Assembly: GCA_029844215.1 (NCBI GenBank)
Contig: CM056723.1
Location: forward strand, 4,796,980 to 4,860,979
From: Przewalskia tangutica
Taxonomy: Eukaryota > Streptophyta > Magnoliopsida > Solanales > Solanaceae
Reading direction: 5' to 3'
DNA length: 64,000 bases
Shown here: positions 23,106-36,800 of the stretch, piece after piece
Layout: each line of letters opens with the position of its first letter
Numbering within the stretch: the stretch's first letter is position 1
Made by a program: the position numbers and the translations under genes
The notes under the pieces: model-generated
Seen by the model: only the letters and a program-made list of their open reading frames with translations
Databases searched by the model: none
Told to the model about the DNA's origin: nothing

Positions 23106-25100
23106 TGTTACACCCCGTAGTTCCAGGGTATGTATGTGAGGACGTACGTACGAGAATTCGACATTTAAATTAAAAGGGAAGAAAGATGTGATTTTTCGAC
23201 GGAAAAGTTTCCGGATTTTGTGAAGGAAAAAAGTTCGTTAAAGGGAATTGGATTCCCAGATTTGGTATTCGGGCTTTTTTGGAATTTTTAAGAATTATGG
23301 AATTTTATTTCCGAAATTGGTCACGTGGGGCCCACGGGAGAATTTACGGTTTTGTGGGGCCCACTTTATTTTCGGATTTTTGACATTACAGATATTTTCG
23401 GAAGATGAAATATTTTGGACGAGTAGGGGGCGACACGTGTCACCCCCATGTGGCCCTATGGCCGAATCTGCCGGCACTGATTTGTGGGGGACAAGTGGCA
23501 AGCCACTTGTCCCATTTTTGTGGTGGACATTTGGTTGGTAGAATACCCACACACTTGTCCCCAATCCTCACCTTACACTTGCTTTGATCCTAGCCATTGG
23601 TTGGCCTATAAATACCCCTTATGTTGCAAGACTTTATTCATCCACTTAGAGAAATTCCAAGGCAAAAATTCTCCCTCCCTCCTTAGGGGTTCTCGTCCAA
23701 ACACACCCCCCCCCCACCTTGTGTAGAAATTCTTCAAGTGTTGTTATTATCCCAAATACCTTAGCCTAAATCTCTTGTAGTATTCCAAAGTTATCCCAAC
23801 ATAAGAGCCCGGAAATACTACTTTTTTTCCAAAAATCGCAAAATGAAACCCTAGGAAAATCTTCATAGTTGGTTGAAGTGTTAAGAGAAGTTGTTTAGAA
23901 ACTTCTAAGGGTTGCTTGGAGCGGGTTGAAGCATAAGGAATTGGAGCTAAGCGTTGCTCAGGATCGACTTATAAATCTTGGATAATTTTGGGCTTATCGA
24001 GGTAATGATCTTTGTCCCCCAATTGTAATTGGATATTACATATTGTAGTAGTTTAGAATTGAGTATAAGATTTATCAGAAGGATGTTTATAAAGAATTGA
24101 ACTGTATTTACATTGGACTGTATTTACAGTAGACTTGTAGTATTATTGTGGGGCAGTTTTGTACACGTCCGGTTAGACGTGTAACCCCCTTGGAGTTGTT
24201 GGCTTGGTAGCAGGCCTTGATAGAAGAGGAGATTTATGTGGTTGCAGGGGGGGGAGGTGCTGCCGAATTTTCCGTAGAATAAGGAACCTTGTACTTAGAA
24301 ATGTTCTACGAAGGGATCTAGAAATTAATAGACGTTTTGTGGCCTTTATAGGTGGAAGTACTACGAGTAGCGTATTCTACTTGAAGGGTGGAAAAGGCTA
24401 GCAAGGTTATAGTACTTGAAGCATTTTGCTAATTGTCGATAATCGTCGCGAGGTATGTGAACCTCTTCCTATCTTTTCTAGCATGATGTTGTGAACTATG
24501 TAGTACGGTAGACGTACGTGTGCTAAACGAATTTTGGTTGGTTTAAAACATAAAGTGTTATAATGGCTTTATGGGAAGTTAATTATAACGACTTTATGTA
24601 GGTAAAAGAATGGTTTATTGATTTTTTTAAAGGATAAAAGACTGGACTTATATTTGACTTGATATGAAATGTGAAGAACTTGAATTGTATTAGAAGTTGT
24701 GAAACCTCATTCGTGAGTAATTAGTACTTGGTTTTTAAAGAATAATGTTACATTGATTTCGGAAATGGGAATAAGAATCGAACAAGCCAATGCAGCGTTA
24801 ATAAAGGAAAAAAATAATGACAATTAATTATATTAAAACCAAGTAGAAACCTCCATCTGCATAGAAGCTAAGATAAGACAAAATTGTATTACATTTCCTA
24901 GATCATGTCTGCTTTAATAAGATCATTTTTAATAAGTACTGATTTTCTTAAATTCCAAAGTAAGGAACTTGATTTCTAAAAGAAAAGAGACTTGAGAATT
25001 TGAAGTGTTTTGGTCTAAAAGAATGGCAGGGTTTTGTTTTATTATTGGATTTAAATTGGTAACTTGATTTTGAGAAAAGTATAAGTAACTTATTTTCAAA

Positions 25101-28100
25101 TGTTGACACCCAATTTTGACCCTCCCGTCCAGCCATTAACCATAAAATTACACTAATTTTGTAATAATAATTTTTTAGGATTTTTATAATAAAATACAAC
25201 AATAAAACATTAAATACAGGCATAAATAAATAATTTAATAATGACATCGCGTCTTACGTAAAGTCTTAAGCATTTAGAGTCCCGCGCCCGCACTTATTAA
25301 CTTTAAGCTTTGTCATAATTCTTAAATAATTAATAAATGCATAAAATAAATAATTTAGCGATAACGTCGTGTCAGGTAGCATAGCCGCATTTATTAGTAA
25401 TCATTTGTAATTTAAAATCAATTTTAATCTGATATATGCATTTAATAGCACCGCATTTGTAAAAAGCTTTAAACAATTCTTAAATATCATACTTGCATTT
25501 AGCATTTAAGCATTTTAATCTAAACTCTATTCAATTTTAATTTAACTTCGCAATAATGCATAACAATAAGTTTTTAAATAATAGCGTCGCATTCTAAAAT
25601 ATTGAGCACTAATTAATTTGTAATAGTTTTAAAACTCAAAATTAGATTAATAAAGCACCTAAATAATCTAATCACAATTTAAATTACCACTAATTAAATA
25701 CCTACTACCTAAAATTAACTCCTAAAAACTAATACCTTAATTAATAAAACCAGCCCAATATTTTCGTCCAAGTTCCCGCAGGCCCAATACCCAGTTGGCC
25801 CAAACCCCTATTACTCCCTCTTCCCCTTATCGCCACTTCAAAGAACCCCATCTTCTGGCCTTCCCTGCCAAAAACGAAATCATGAGCATTCCTAACCTAA
25901 AAAACCCTAATTCGCCGCCACCACACCCCTCCATTAATATCTTCCCTTACCATAGCCGAACCAAATCTCCCAAAAAAAACGCGTCAAAACTGATCACAAT
26001 CAGGACTCAAAATTAGCACCAAAAAATCGACCCTTAATCAGCCTTTGAAATAATATAAACTTACCTTAACGAATACTCAGAAATCTTATACCATAAATTA
26101 GAACTCAAAATTGGGACTATAAATGGGGAGCTATACGCATGCAATAGGGAGGAGGCCCACAGTGAGGAATCCATCGAAAATCAGCAATAACCAGTGAGGA
26201 GAACAGTCCCGCAATAACCGAAGTTTTCGAATCTTTTATCTCAACATCAGTTGAGAGCCAACAACCATTCTAAAGGCAGAGCCCCGCCTTCTTCATTCGC
26301 GTAGCAAAACAATCAGAGTGGATCGACGACTTGATTCGCTGCCTCGGTTCGCTGTCCGGAGAAGGTAAATTAAATTTCTCTCAGTCCTAGTTTACTTCTA
26401 TGTTTTGTGCTTTGTCTTATGTGTTCTCTGTGATAAATCATATTTAGTTAGGTTTGTTCGTGTTATTGCCGCTGGCAATGGTTAAAATGCGATGTCGAAT
26501 TGCTTTGCTTTAGTTTACCTGAGTCTGTGTTTCGCTCGTTAAAATCAGGAAGTAAGTTTATGCTCGTAATCGTCACTGCGTGAGGAAATAGGATATGGGT
26601 ATCGTTGTCCCCACCGATGGCTAATACTGTTCAACGACTGGCTTACCTGTCTATATCACTATCATGTCAAATATTTGCATATCACTTGGAAAGTTCTAAG
26701 TTTGTTCATACAGTCTAAATGGAGTCTGAATTTAGAAGAATGTCATATTGATACTTGTTGCGTGGGTAAGGGAGTTTTGCTGGCAAAAGCAAGAAAATCG
26801 AGCTAATATGGGATCATAGACTGACGCATAGGTCTTCTATCTATGATGCCACTGGTGGTGCTGGAGACTTCTAGTAGTTAATTGTTAAGGGATTCTCTGT
26901 AGTTTAATTGTGTGCTGCAGCGAAGTGAGAAATATTAGGGGTAATCTGAGCATGTCCTTCTCCATGTGCTTTCATTATAATTAGAGGAATATCATGTGCT
27001 TGCATCATTTGGGTATGCCTAGATGTAGTATGTTGAGTATATATATATGACTGATATACCAGATATATCTTATGTATATCGCGCAGATATATCTGATATG
27101 TCCTATTCATATGTCTGCTGGGTCCAGCTCATATAAATGATTCTTTTATATTATCTCAACATGAGCATGAAAATTTGTCCCAGGCCCATAGACATTCATT
27201 TTCTGCTCCTGCACCATCTGTTGGTCTGCGAATATACACATTAGGGGTTAAGCCCATTACGTTTACTGCATCGGTTTATCTGTTGGTCATTACAATTTTG
27301 TGACTGTGTCTCGCTATTTATTGATTATTACAGTTCTTACTGATTGTGTCTATGTTAAATTATGTGCGTTTAGATTTTATGATTCAATAAATTTGAATAT
27401 ATACTAATCCTTATCTTTCTTTTTACATGGCACGCACCGGAGCAAAATAAAGAGTCTCACGGCGAGACTCATCGCAAGTCATTTCAAATGGCAACCCGCA
27501 CCCGCATTTGCATTCCCGCTTCAGAAATTCCTAAGACAAAATAGGATAAGACGATGTCGCCACGCATCTCGAAGCATGAGCATATCCACCCTCTATATTA
27601 TTTGTTTGGAATTTGTTGCCTAATTATTTAACTTTGTAATTAATAGGATATCTAGAATAATTAGCCTTTAAACATATAAGTGGGGAAGGTAATTTAAAAT
27701 TCATCGCTTAATTTACCTGCCTTTAAGATTATCATGCATGTCTAATTTTCGCCAAATGATTTAACTTGCATTATAAAACCAACATTTTTGTTTGTTAAAA
27801 TCCATAAACAGATTTTCTCTTAAACTCTCAAAATAGCATCTTAACATTTTATATAATATTACGCGCAGGTTAAGCAAGATTAATTTAGCTAGTAGCATAC
27901 CTAACTAAATAACCTTTGCATAAATACATAATTAGTCCATAAAGCACATTCCTAGCATTCTTTAGCATTTTAGCATCCTTCTAGCACCTTTTTAAAAGCA
28001 CCCCTTCACTTTTAACACCCTTGATTTTAGCACCCTTTACTTTAAAAGTTAATCCCTTAGCACCCTCTTAATATTTAGGCACCCTAGCACTACTTTGTTT

Positions 28101-28648
28101 ACACTTAGCACTTTTAAATTGCTAGCACTTTTGTTAAGCGTCATTAACATTTCATATTTTAGCACCTCTTAGCATTCTTTCGCATATAACACCTTTTGCT
28201 CGTTTAGACTTAAGCACCTTTAAACATTTTAACATTTTAGCATCGCATTTTTCTTAAATATAATAATTAACCCTAGGTTTGGCAGGACAACCGCAAGTTA
28301 GCGGATCTTAGAGGGTGCCTAACCCCTTCCCTCTAGATTAATAAAAAACCCTTACCCGGAATCTCATTAAGTCGAGCAGACCATAAAAATGGAGTTAATG
28401 TTTTACTTTAAACTAGTTAAACATTTAGGTGTCCTAATTCACCCAAACTAATTAGGTGGCGACTCCGCGAACCCTTCAGCATTTAGCATCTTTTGCACTT
28501 TTAACCTCTTTTGCAATTTTAGCATCCTTTCAGTATTTTTAAAACCTTTAAAGCCTCTTAAACTTTATTAGCAATTTATTTTTTATTTTTCTAACCTTTG
28601 TTTTTAAGCAGGAGTTTAAATAAAAATGCCATGCAAAAAAAGCGCAGA
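25101..28648 (+). repeat. Left LTR of element B
   Basis: Begins TGTTGACACCC. The 3' boundary is uncertain by a few bases because the last bases ('gcgcagaaa') differ from the right LTR end ('gcgcgaca'). The interior carries runs of 'ttagcacc'/'tagcatt' words (about 27950-28260). Small frames within it are not genes. Confidence 0.9.
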
Positions 28649-29590
28649 AATGGCGACTCCGCTGGGGACTTTAGGTTCTTAACCACAACAGACCTAGGGT
28701 TATTATTTGGCAATTATTTTTGCATTTAATTTTTGTGTGTTGTATTTTGTTTTATTTATTATTTTTTTTTTTTTTTAAATTGCTACTTGCTTTACTGCTT
28801 TCCTTAAACTGGCATTCCGCTCATATTTCTTCCATTCTGGGAAATTCACACTATCACACACTCACGCGCTGGTGTGCTTCGCGCACCCGCAAATTTCTTT
28901 CAAAATATCCAAATTTTAGGAGAGTTGGCGCCTGCGCGGAGTTAGATCGGTTCGTCTGATCAGCCGCGTAGCCTCCTCACTCGAGTTGTCCGCTCGGGAA
29001 CCTTGCGTCTAGAAAAGCCAAATCTTAGAAAACTTAAGATAGAGCTATACCACCCTTATTTTAGGGCATGCATTTACCTTAGGTGGGTCGGTCCTTGGCA
29101 TCGACACCACAATTAGGAAGACACCAAACTTGTCGGCGGGTTTCTCAACCCAACGACCAACCAACATATTATGTGTAGCGTGACAATGATGCATAAATCC
29201 AAGCCCAATCATGACATGCTGAAATTGGGAAAAGTGCACCGTCATTTGGTCGCCATTTCCAACAAAGGCATTATAGTTGGACGACTTGGACAAACCCGTC
29301 ATAACCTCGCATATCTGGCGTTTAGGCCCACCTCTGGCACTAAAAGAGGTCCCAAACATGTTAGAACACGCACTTGATTTACAATTTGCTTATTAGTATA
29401 TATTGTCTGCAACTTTTGCATATTATACTAACTTGGTTTGCTTCATTTATTAAAGGTTTATTTTTAGCTTATCCCCCAAAAGGTTGATTCGCTGATTAGT
29501 AAGCACAATCATCCAATAAATGACCAATCCGTAAGACCGACGAAACAACTTAGGACTCATCCCGCTCATGTAGAGGATGCAGAGGCGCCG
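28649..29590 (+). other. Primer-binding site and untranslated leader of element B
   Basis: The tRNA-Arg-like primer site is at 28651-28668, followed by a leader with T-rich stretches and no supported coding sequence up to the gag region. Confidence 0.6.
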
Positions 29591-31300
29591 AAAGGAGAAA
29601 CACCAATGATCAACACTCGCCAAACTATCAGATCAAATGGAAATCATGCAGAAATAGAAAGGCTCGAGATATCACAAACACGCCTATTAGCTTGAATGCA
29701 CCACTCCTGCAGCAAGGGACAAATGCAATCGTGTCACAAGCCCTCGAGCCTCCACTTCTCCAAAGCTCCCGCAGAGGCCGCAACATACCACCACACCAAA
29801 ATGTCACTCGCCTGGTCAATTTGCAAACCGACCTCCAAAATGATCCGCTCACTATATACACATCTCAACCTCCACCTACTTATATCTCCCACTCGACCCA
29901 AATTGCCAAGCCACCCAATACGAGCAGATGGCACACAAACACATGAGGATTAGCACATCCGACCAAAGCCAACCATTTATTGTGCATGCATCCTCTCAAG
30001 AGACAGATCAATACAAGGAAATGGAGCGGACCGAGCCAGAGTCGATGAAAATGTGGCAAAAGAAATTCGTAGAAAGAAGCATTCAAAACATTCAGATGAA
30101 CAAGGGGAGGAGGGTTTAGAATATGAAGACTTATGCACGCACTCGACGTTGAATTACCATGGGTACAAAGTGCCCAAATTTGACATGTTTGATGGAAAGG
30201 AATCCTCGAGCTCATCTAAGGTCATATTGCGATAAATTGATCGGGTTGGTAAAAATCAAGCAATCATCACGTGCTATTCATCGTGAGTCTAATCGAGGCG
30301 CGCTGATTGGTACACATGCCAAGACTTCGAAAATGGGAGTTGAACGCCATGGCACAAGATTTCATGGATAGATTCGTGTTCAACATCGACATCGCCCCGA
30401 CAGATTTTATCTTATGAAACTTGAAAAGAAATCTCGTAAACTTTCGAGAATACGCCTGAGGTGGCGGTCGAAGCGAAAGGTTCAACCCCAACGGCAGAGA
30501 GCGAAATGACCACCTTGTTCGCGGCATCGTTAAAAGACGCGACATATTATGAAAGAATGATCGTGTAATTGGGCGAAGTTTGCGTAAGTCGTAAGAACGG
30601 GCGACTTCGTGGAAGAAGGCATTAAGACAGCAGATTACAAACTGATAAATTTCACAGTGCAACTAGCGAGCAAAGGTCAAATTCCATCGGAGGTACCTCC
30701 CAGAGGAGAAGAGATGCATCACCCTCCATCATGGTCATTCAGGAGCATAGGCCAGAACAACATCCAATATATCAAAGCTCACCGCCTTCTTACCAAAACA
30801 CTCAAAATCCACAACATATTATCAAGATCACTACCCCATATCCTGTTTACCATACCCAACCAGCATACCCAAAATACTCACCACAATCACGAACCCGCAC
30901 TCCAAACGGACCCAAACCCCGCATAGATGCCGAAAGAAAACCGACAAAAACCTATACACCTTTAGCCGAACCCATAGCCCAAGTGTATGAGAAGCTGAAA
31001 GCCGCAGGAATACTCCATCCAATTCCCAGAAATACCCCCAGGCCTACCTCCCGAGGGCACGATAAAACTAAGCATCAGGCATACCACTCCGGCGTATGAC
31101 ACGACATCGGAAATTGTTATACCCTCAAGGACAGAATAGAGGAGTTAATCGAGGAGGGAGTCATTCGGCTGAAAGATGGTCCTCTCAATGCAAACAATAA
31201 CTTTCTGCCGGGTTATGAAGATGCCCATGTTAGCATGATAGCTGAAAATGAAGAAGACAGTCTGGAAGGGATTACTACGCCAGCCCGTAAAGGGAAGAAA
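29590..31300 (+). pseudogene. Decayed gag of element B (Tat/Ogre type)
   Basis: Pieces of one gag protein appear in several frames. Around 30150-30235 is 'KVPKFDMFDG', followed in another frame by 'HLRSYCDKLIG'. Near 30318-30400 comes 'DFMDRFVFNIDIAP', and about 30585-30660 'GDFVEEGIKT'. Near 30985-31090 is 'YEKLKAAGILHPIP' with 'KHQAYHSG', and 31095-31215 gives 'IEELIEEGVIRLKDG'. This order is that of Tat/Ogre gag. Frameshifts and stops (for example directly after the YHSG motif) break it throughout. Confidence 0.75.
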
Positions 31301-33898
31301 GTTGAATCATCAACCAACCGCCAGAGAAAAGGAGTTGCTTCACGGAGATTGTTTAACTATTGAATAGGTCATTCGTCTAGTTGTGCGCTGCAAGAGATGG
31401 TCCTGCTGAAGACTCAGCCATCGAAGACACAAAGCAAGAAGAAATGGACTCGTGCCCCTGCCTCGGCCCGCCGAGTCCTGAAATAGTCGGTTTAATGCAT
31501 TTTGCCCTTTATATGTAATTGGAACTACGTTTGACCTGATTCCTCGCGGATACGTAGCGGCCGCCTCGCCGGTCCCACATCTAGAAATTTTAATTTTACC
31601 CAATTTCACTTGTAATGAACTACGCCATGACTGATTCTCACTGGGATACGTAGGCGGCCTAAATCGGCTTCGGTCACACCATTAGGAAACTTTCCCTTCG
31701 TTCTAAAATAACAAGAATGCACATAACATACAAGCAACTCCATTGAGACCCCCTCAGGCCGAACACCCTTTTCAAAATCGGGACAAGGTAGGAAACCAGT
31801 GCAGGGTTATGAGTCCCAAACAAGGCAGACGTCCGATATCAAGAGTCAAAACTACAAAGTCAACGCGAATCAACCGCCCCCCCCTCAAACTCACAAATTT
31901 TTCTTTGAGCGCAGGTTCTTCATATTAACAGGAGCGGAAAGTACAATAGCCGAAATAGAAAATACGGCGAAAGGGCAGAAGCAGCAAAAGCAACAAAGGC
32001 AGAGGATGACAACAATCCAAAGTCCGCAGCAAAAGCAGCAGCAGCAGAAAGTAGCATCAACAATCGGCAATCAAGGTTCAGAGTTCCGCAACAAAACCTA
32101 GCGCATCGCCTAGTGGCACAAAGTCAAATGGCAACCAACGATCACACCCAACAGAGGCATCATGGCAATTCATCACAAAGATTTAGCACGTCCATGCAAG
32201 GACGACATCTCGAGCATCTATCCTATAGGAGCAACAACAACACGTCCAGGCAACGACGTTATCAGCATTATGACCAGGCGACGACATATATCCGACTTCG
32301 GGCCACACCAAAATCGACAATCTTTAAGGACTTCGCCACGAAAGGACACCGACAAATATGATTCCATACGCTCGAGAGATAGAGGCACCGACAATCAACA
32401 GTCAGAACTCAAAAGTCCGCAACAAATTATAGCGCATCAGCTCGGGCCTAGAGTCAAATTGCAACTCATGCAGTGCACAAACGCACCACAAAGACATCAT
32501 ATCAATCCATATGGTTCACAAACGCATCACAACAAAGGCATCATGGCAATTCGTCAGTGGCAGCATCTAGCATGTCCGCCCAAGGACAACACCTCAGCAT
32601 TCACAACACCCCACATATCATACAGGGAAGACATCCTTATTCACATAATTGCATTCCTCATATATTTATCATTTTTGTTTTACCAGTTATACACTAATTT
32701 TTCTCAAGCTTAGCTTGCAGGAGCATTTATTATACAGAAGCATCAACAACACGTCCGAAAACGACGCCACGTCCGAAAACGACGTCGAGTCCGAAAACGA
32801 CTCCGAGTCCGAAAACGACTCCGAGTCCGAAAACGACTCCGCGTCCGAAAACGACGCCACGTCCGAAAACGACGCTAAGTCCGAAAACGACGCCACGTCC
32901 AAAAACGACGTCGAGTCCGAAAATGACACCACGTCCAAAAACGACGTCGAGTCCGAAAACGACTCCACGTCCGAAAACGACGCCAAGTCCGAAAACGACG
33001 CCACGTCCGAAAACGACGCCAAGTCCAAAAACGACGTCAAGTCCGAAAACGACGCCGACGCTAAGTCCAAAAACGACGCCAAGTCCGAAAACGACGACAA
33101 GTCCGAAAACGACGACAAGTCCGAAAACGACGACAAGTCCGAAAACGACGACAAGTCAGCATCTACGCAGGGACGATTTCTCTGTTCTCAAAATTGCATT
33201 TTTTTTCTCACATATTATTCTGTCTTAGCAGTTATGCACTAACTCTTTCTTGAGCTTTAGTCTACAGAGCGATTCTGCAGCGCAACGATCCGCATTCACA
33301 ATCGCAACACGTCCGTCAAGTGGCGAAATCACGTTCTGCGTCGCATCAACACAAAGCAGCATCATATTTTTGCAGATAACCTTTTCTACTCACGGTTGCA
33401 TTACTTTAAAATTATGCATCATTATTTTGCCTTAATGATTATGCACTAACCGCTTGTTCAAGTCTTAGCGTGCAGCAGCTAGAGCACAACGCGTGGATTT
33501 TCTCTTACTGAACCGGGCAATCGTTGGGGCCAACCTTCCCAACGATTGGCAGAAGCGGCCTCAAGCGTCGGTCCACTCGCTCCACATCACCGTAGAACCC
33601 AGCACAAGCCATGCATGCGCGACACCCTGTGTTCAAGCGCTTATTTTCTTTTACTTTTTGCATAACCCATGTCATCATAACTCGACATCGACAACTTTAA
33701 GTCCGCGTTAGCCGCGCGAGTGTTTGACCACGGTAGCCCAAAGGTCGTCATAACTCGACCGGGACAGATTTTGATTTTTTTTTTTGCGCTACTTGTCCAC
33801 GGCCATTTTTGCAATTCTGAAGATCGAGACAAAATTGGCTATGAGTCAACGTCTTTGTCCGAAGATTCTTCCATCATCTCCATACAAAGAGGGACAGC
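31301..33898. other. Non-coding 3' region of element B
   Basis: No pol domain is seen where it would be expected. The region is low-complexity in places (CAG/CAA-rich at 31975-32060) and contains three loosely repeated blocks with 'ggacgacatctcgagcatct'-like and 'attatgcactaac'-like words, plus the 18-bp minisatellite. Gln-, Ser- and Thr-rich open frames here reflect composition. Confidence 0.6.
32754..33155. repeat. 18-bp minisatellite, 22 units
   Basis: The unit is 'tccgaaaacgac' plus six variable bases such as 'gccacg', 'gtcgag' or 'gacaag'. I count 22 units; one is lengthened to 24 bp near 33044-33067 and a few have 'tccaaaaac'. Since 18 is a multiple of three, the array stays open in several frames, giving (SENDxx)n, (PKTTxx)n and on the minus strand (SFSDxx)n. 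It lies in the 3' part of element B, where Tat/Ogre elements are known to carry variable tandem repeats. Confidence 0.95.
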
Positions 33899-36800
33899 TG
33901 TTGACACCCAATTTTGACCCTCCCGTCCAGCCATTAACCATAAAATTACACTAATTTTGTAATAATAATTTTTTTAGGATTTTTATAATAAAATACAACA
34001 ATAAAACATTAAATACAGGCATAAATAAATAATTTAATAATGACATCGCATCTTACGTAAAGTCTTAAGCATTTAGAGTCCCGCGCCCGCACTTATTAAC
34101 TTTAAGCTTTGTCATAATTCTTAAATAATTAATAAATGCATAAAATAAATAATTTAGCGATAACGTCGTGTCAGGTAGCATAGCCGCATTTATTAGTAAT
34201 CATTTGTAATTTAAAATCAATTTTAATCTGATATATGCATTTAATAGCACCGCATTTGTAAAAAGCTTTAAACAATTCTTAAATATCATACTTGCATTTA
34301 GCATTTAAGCATTTTAATCTAAACTCTATTCAATTTTAATTTAACTTCGCAATAATGCATAACAATAAGTTTTTAAATAATAGCGTCGCATTCTAAAATA
34401 TTGAGCACTAATTAATTTGTAATAGTTTTAAAACTCAAAATTAGATTAATAAAGCACCTAAATAATCTAATCACAATTTAAATTACCACTAATTAAATAC
34501 CTACTACCTAAAATTAACTCCTAAAAACTAATACCTTAATTAATAAAACCAGCCCAATATTTTCGTCCAAGTTCCCGCAGGCCCAATACCCAGTTGGCCC
34601 AAACCCCTATTACTCCCTCTTCCCCTTATCAGCAGCCCAGCAACCCCATCTTCTGGCCTTCCCTGCCAAAAACGAAATCAGGAGCATTCCTAACCTAAAA
34701 AACCCTAATTCGCCGCCACCACACCCCTCCATTAATATCTTCCCTTACCATAGCCGAACCAAATCTCCCAAAAAAAACGCGTCAAAACTGATCACAATCA
34801 GGACTCAAAATTAGCACCAAAAAATCGACCCTTAATCAGCCTTTGAAATAATATAAACTTACCTTAACGAATACTCAGAAATCTTATACCATAAATTAGA
34901 ACTCAAAATTGGGACTATAAATGGGGAGCTATACGCATGCAATAGGGAGGAGGCCCACAGTGAGGAATCCATCGAAAATCAGCAATAACCAGTGAGGAGA
35001 ACGATCCATGATAAAAGTTTCGAATCTTTTATCTCAACATCAGTTGAGAGCCAACAACCATTCTAAAGGCAGAGCCCCGCCTTCTTCATTCGCGTAGCAA
35101 AACAATCAGAGTGGATCGACGACTTGATTCGCTGCCTCGGTTCGCTGTCCGGAGAAGGTAAATTAAATTTCTCTCAGTCCTAGTTTACTTCTATGTTTTG
35201 TGCTTTGTCTTATGTGTTCTCTGTGATAAATCATATTTAGTTAGGTTTGTTCGTGTTATTGCCGCTGGCAATGGTTAAAATGCGATGTCGAATTGCTTTG
35301 CTTTAGTTTACCTGAGTCTGTGTTTCGCTCGTTAAAATCAGGAAGTAAGTTTATGCTTCAGGTAATTGCCTGCGTGAGGAAATAGGATATGGGGTATTGA
35401 AGTGTCCCCACCGATGGCTAATACTGTTCAACGACTGGCTTACCTGTCTATATCACTATCATGTCAAATATTTGCATATCACTTGGAAAGTTCTAAGTTT
35501 GTTCATACAGTCTAAATGGAGTCTGAATTTAGAAGAATGTCATATTGATACTTGTTGCGTGGGTAAGGGAGTTTTGCTGGCAAAAGCAAGAAAATCGAGC
35601 TAATATGGGATCATAGACTGACGCATAGGTCTTCTATCTATGATGCCACTGGTGGTGCTGGAGACTTCTAGTAGTTAATTGTTAAGGGATTCTCTGTAGT
35701 TTAATTGTGTGCTGCAGCGAAGTGAGAAATATTAGGGGTAATCTGAGCATGTCCTTCTCCATGTGCTTTCATTATAATTAGAGGAAAATCATGTGCTTGC
35801 ATCATTTGGGTATGCCTAGATGTAGTATGTTGAGTATATATATATGGTGATATACGGATATATCTTATGTATATCGCGCAGATATATCCGATATGTCCTA
35901 TTCATATGTCTGTGGGTCCAAATTTCATATAAATGATTCTTTTATATTATCTCAACATGAGCATGAAAATTTGTCCTGTGCCCATGACATTCATTTTCTC
36001 GCTCCCGCACTATCCGCTGTCTGCGAATATACACATTAGGGGTTAAGCCCATTACGTTTACTGCATCGGTTTATCTGTTGGTCATTACAATTTTGTGTGA
36101 CTGTGTCTCGCTATTTATTGATTATTACAGTTCTTACTGATTGTGTCTATGTTAAATTATGTGCGTTTAGATTTTATGATTCAATAAATTTGAATATATA
36201 CTAATCCTTATCTTTCTTTTTACATGGCACGCACCGGAGCAAAATAAAGAGTCTCACGGCGAGACTCATCGCAAGTCATTTCAAATGGCAACCCGCACCC
36301 GCATTTGCATTCCCGCTTCAGAAATTCCTAAGACAAAATAGGATAAGACGATGTCGCCACGCATCTTGGAAGCCGCGAGCATATCCACCCTCTATATTAT
36401 TTGTTTGGAATTTGTTGCCTAATTATTTAACTTTGTAATTAATAGGATATCTAGAATAATTAGCCTTTAAACATATAAGTGGGGAAGGTAATTTAAAATT
36501 CATCGCTTAATTTACCTGCCTTTAAGATTATCATGCATGTCTAATTTTTAGCCAAATGATTTAACTTGCATTATAAAACCAACATTTTTGTTTGTTAAAA
36601 TCCATAAACAGATTTTCTCTTAAACTCTCAAAATAGCATCTTAACATTTTATATAATATTACGCGCAGGTTAAGCAAGATTAATTTAGCTAGTAGCATAC
36701 CTAACTAAATAACCTTTGCATAAATACATAATTAGTCCATAAAGCACATTCCTAGCATTCTTTAGCATTTTAGCATCCTTCTAGCACCTTTTTAAAAGCA

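Noticed and set aside
23106..25100. Separate genes in the LTR frames (also at 41627-42092)
   Set aside because: The frames recur in both LTRs of element A and have no domain; they are LTR sequence.
32754..33155. CRISPR-like array
   Set aside because: Units are contiguous 18-bp repeats without unique spacers, in plant DNA.
32649..33242. 197-codon SEND-repeat frame (and its antisense partner) as a gene
   Set aside because: It is a translated 18-bp minisatellite inside a retroelement; other frames are equally open.
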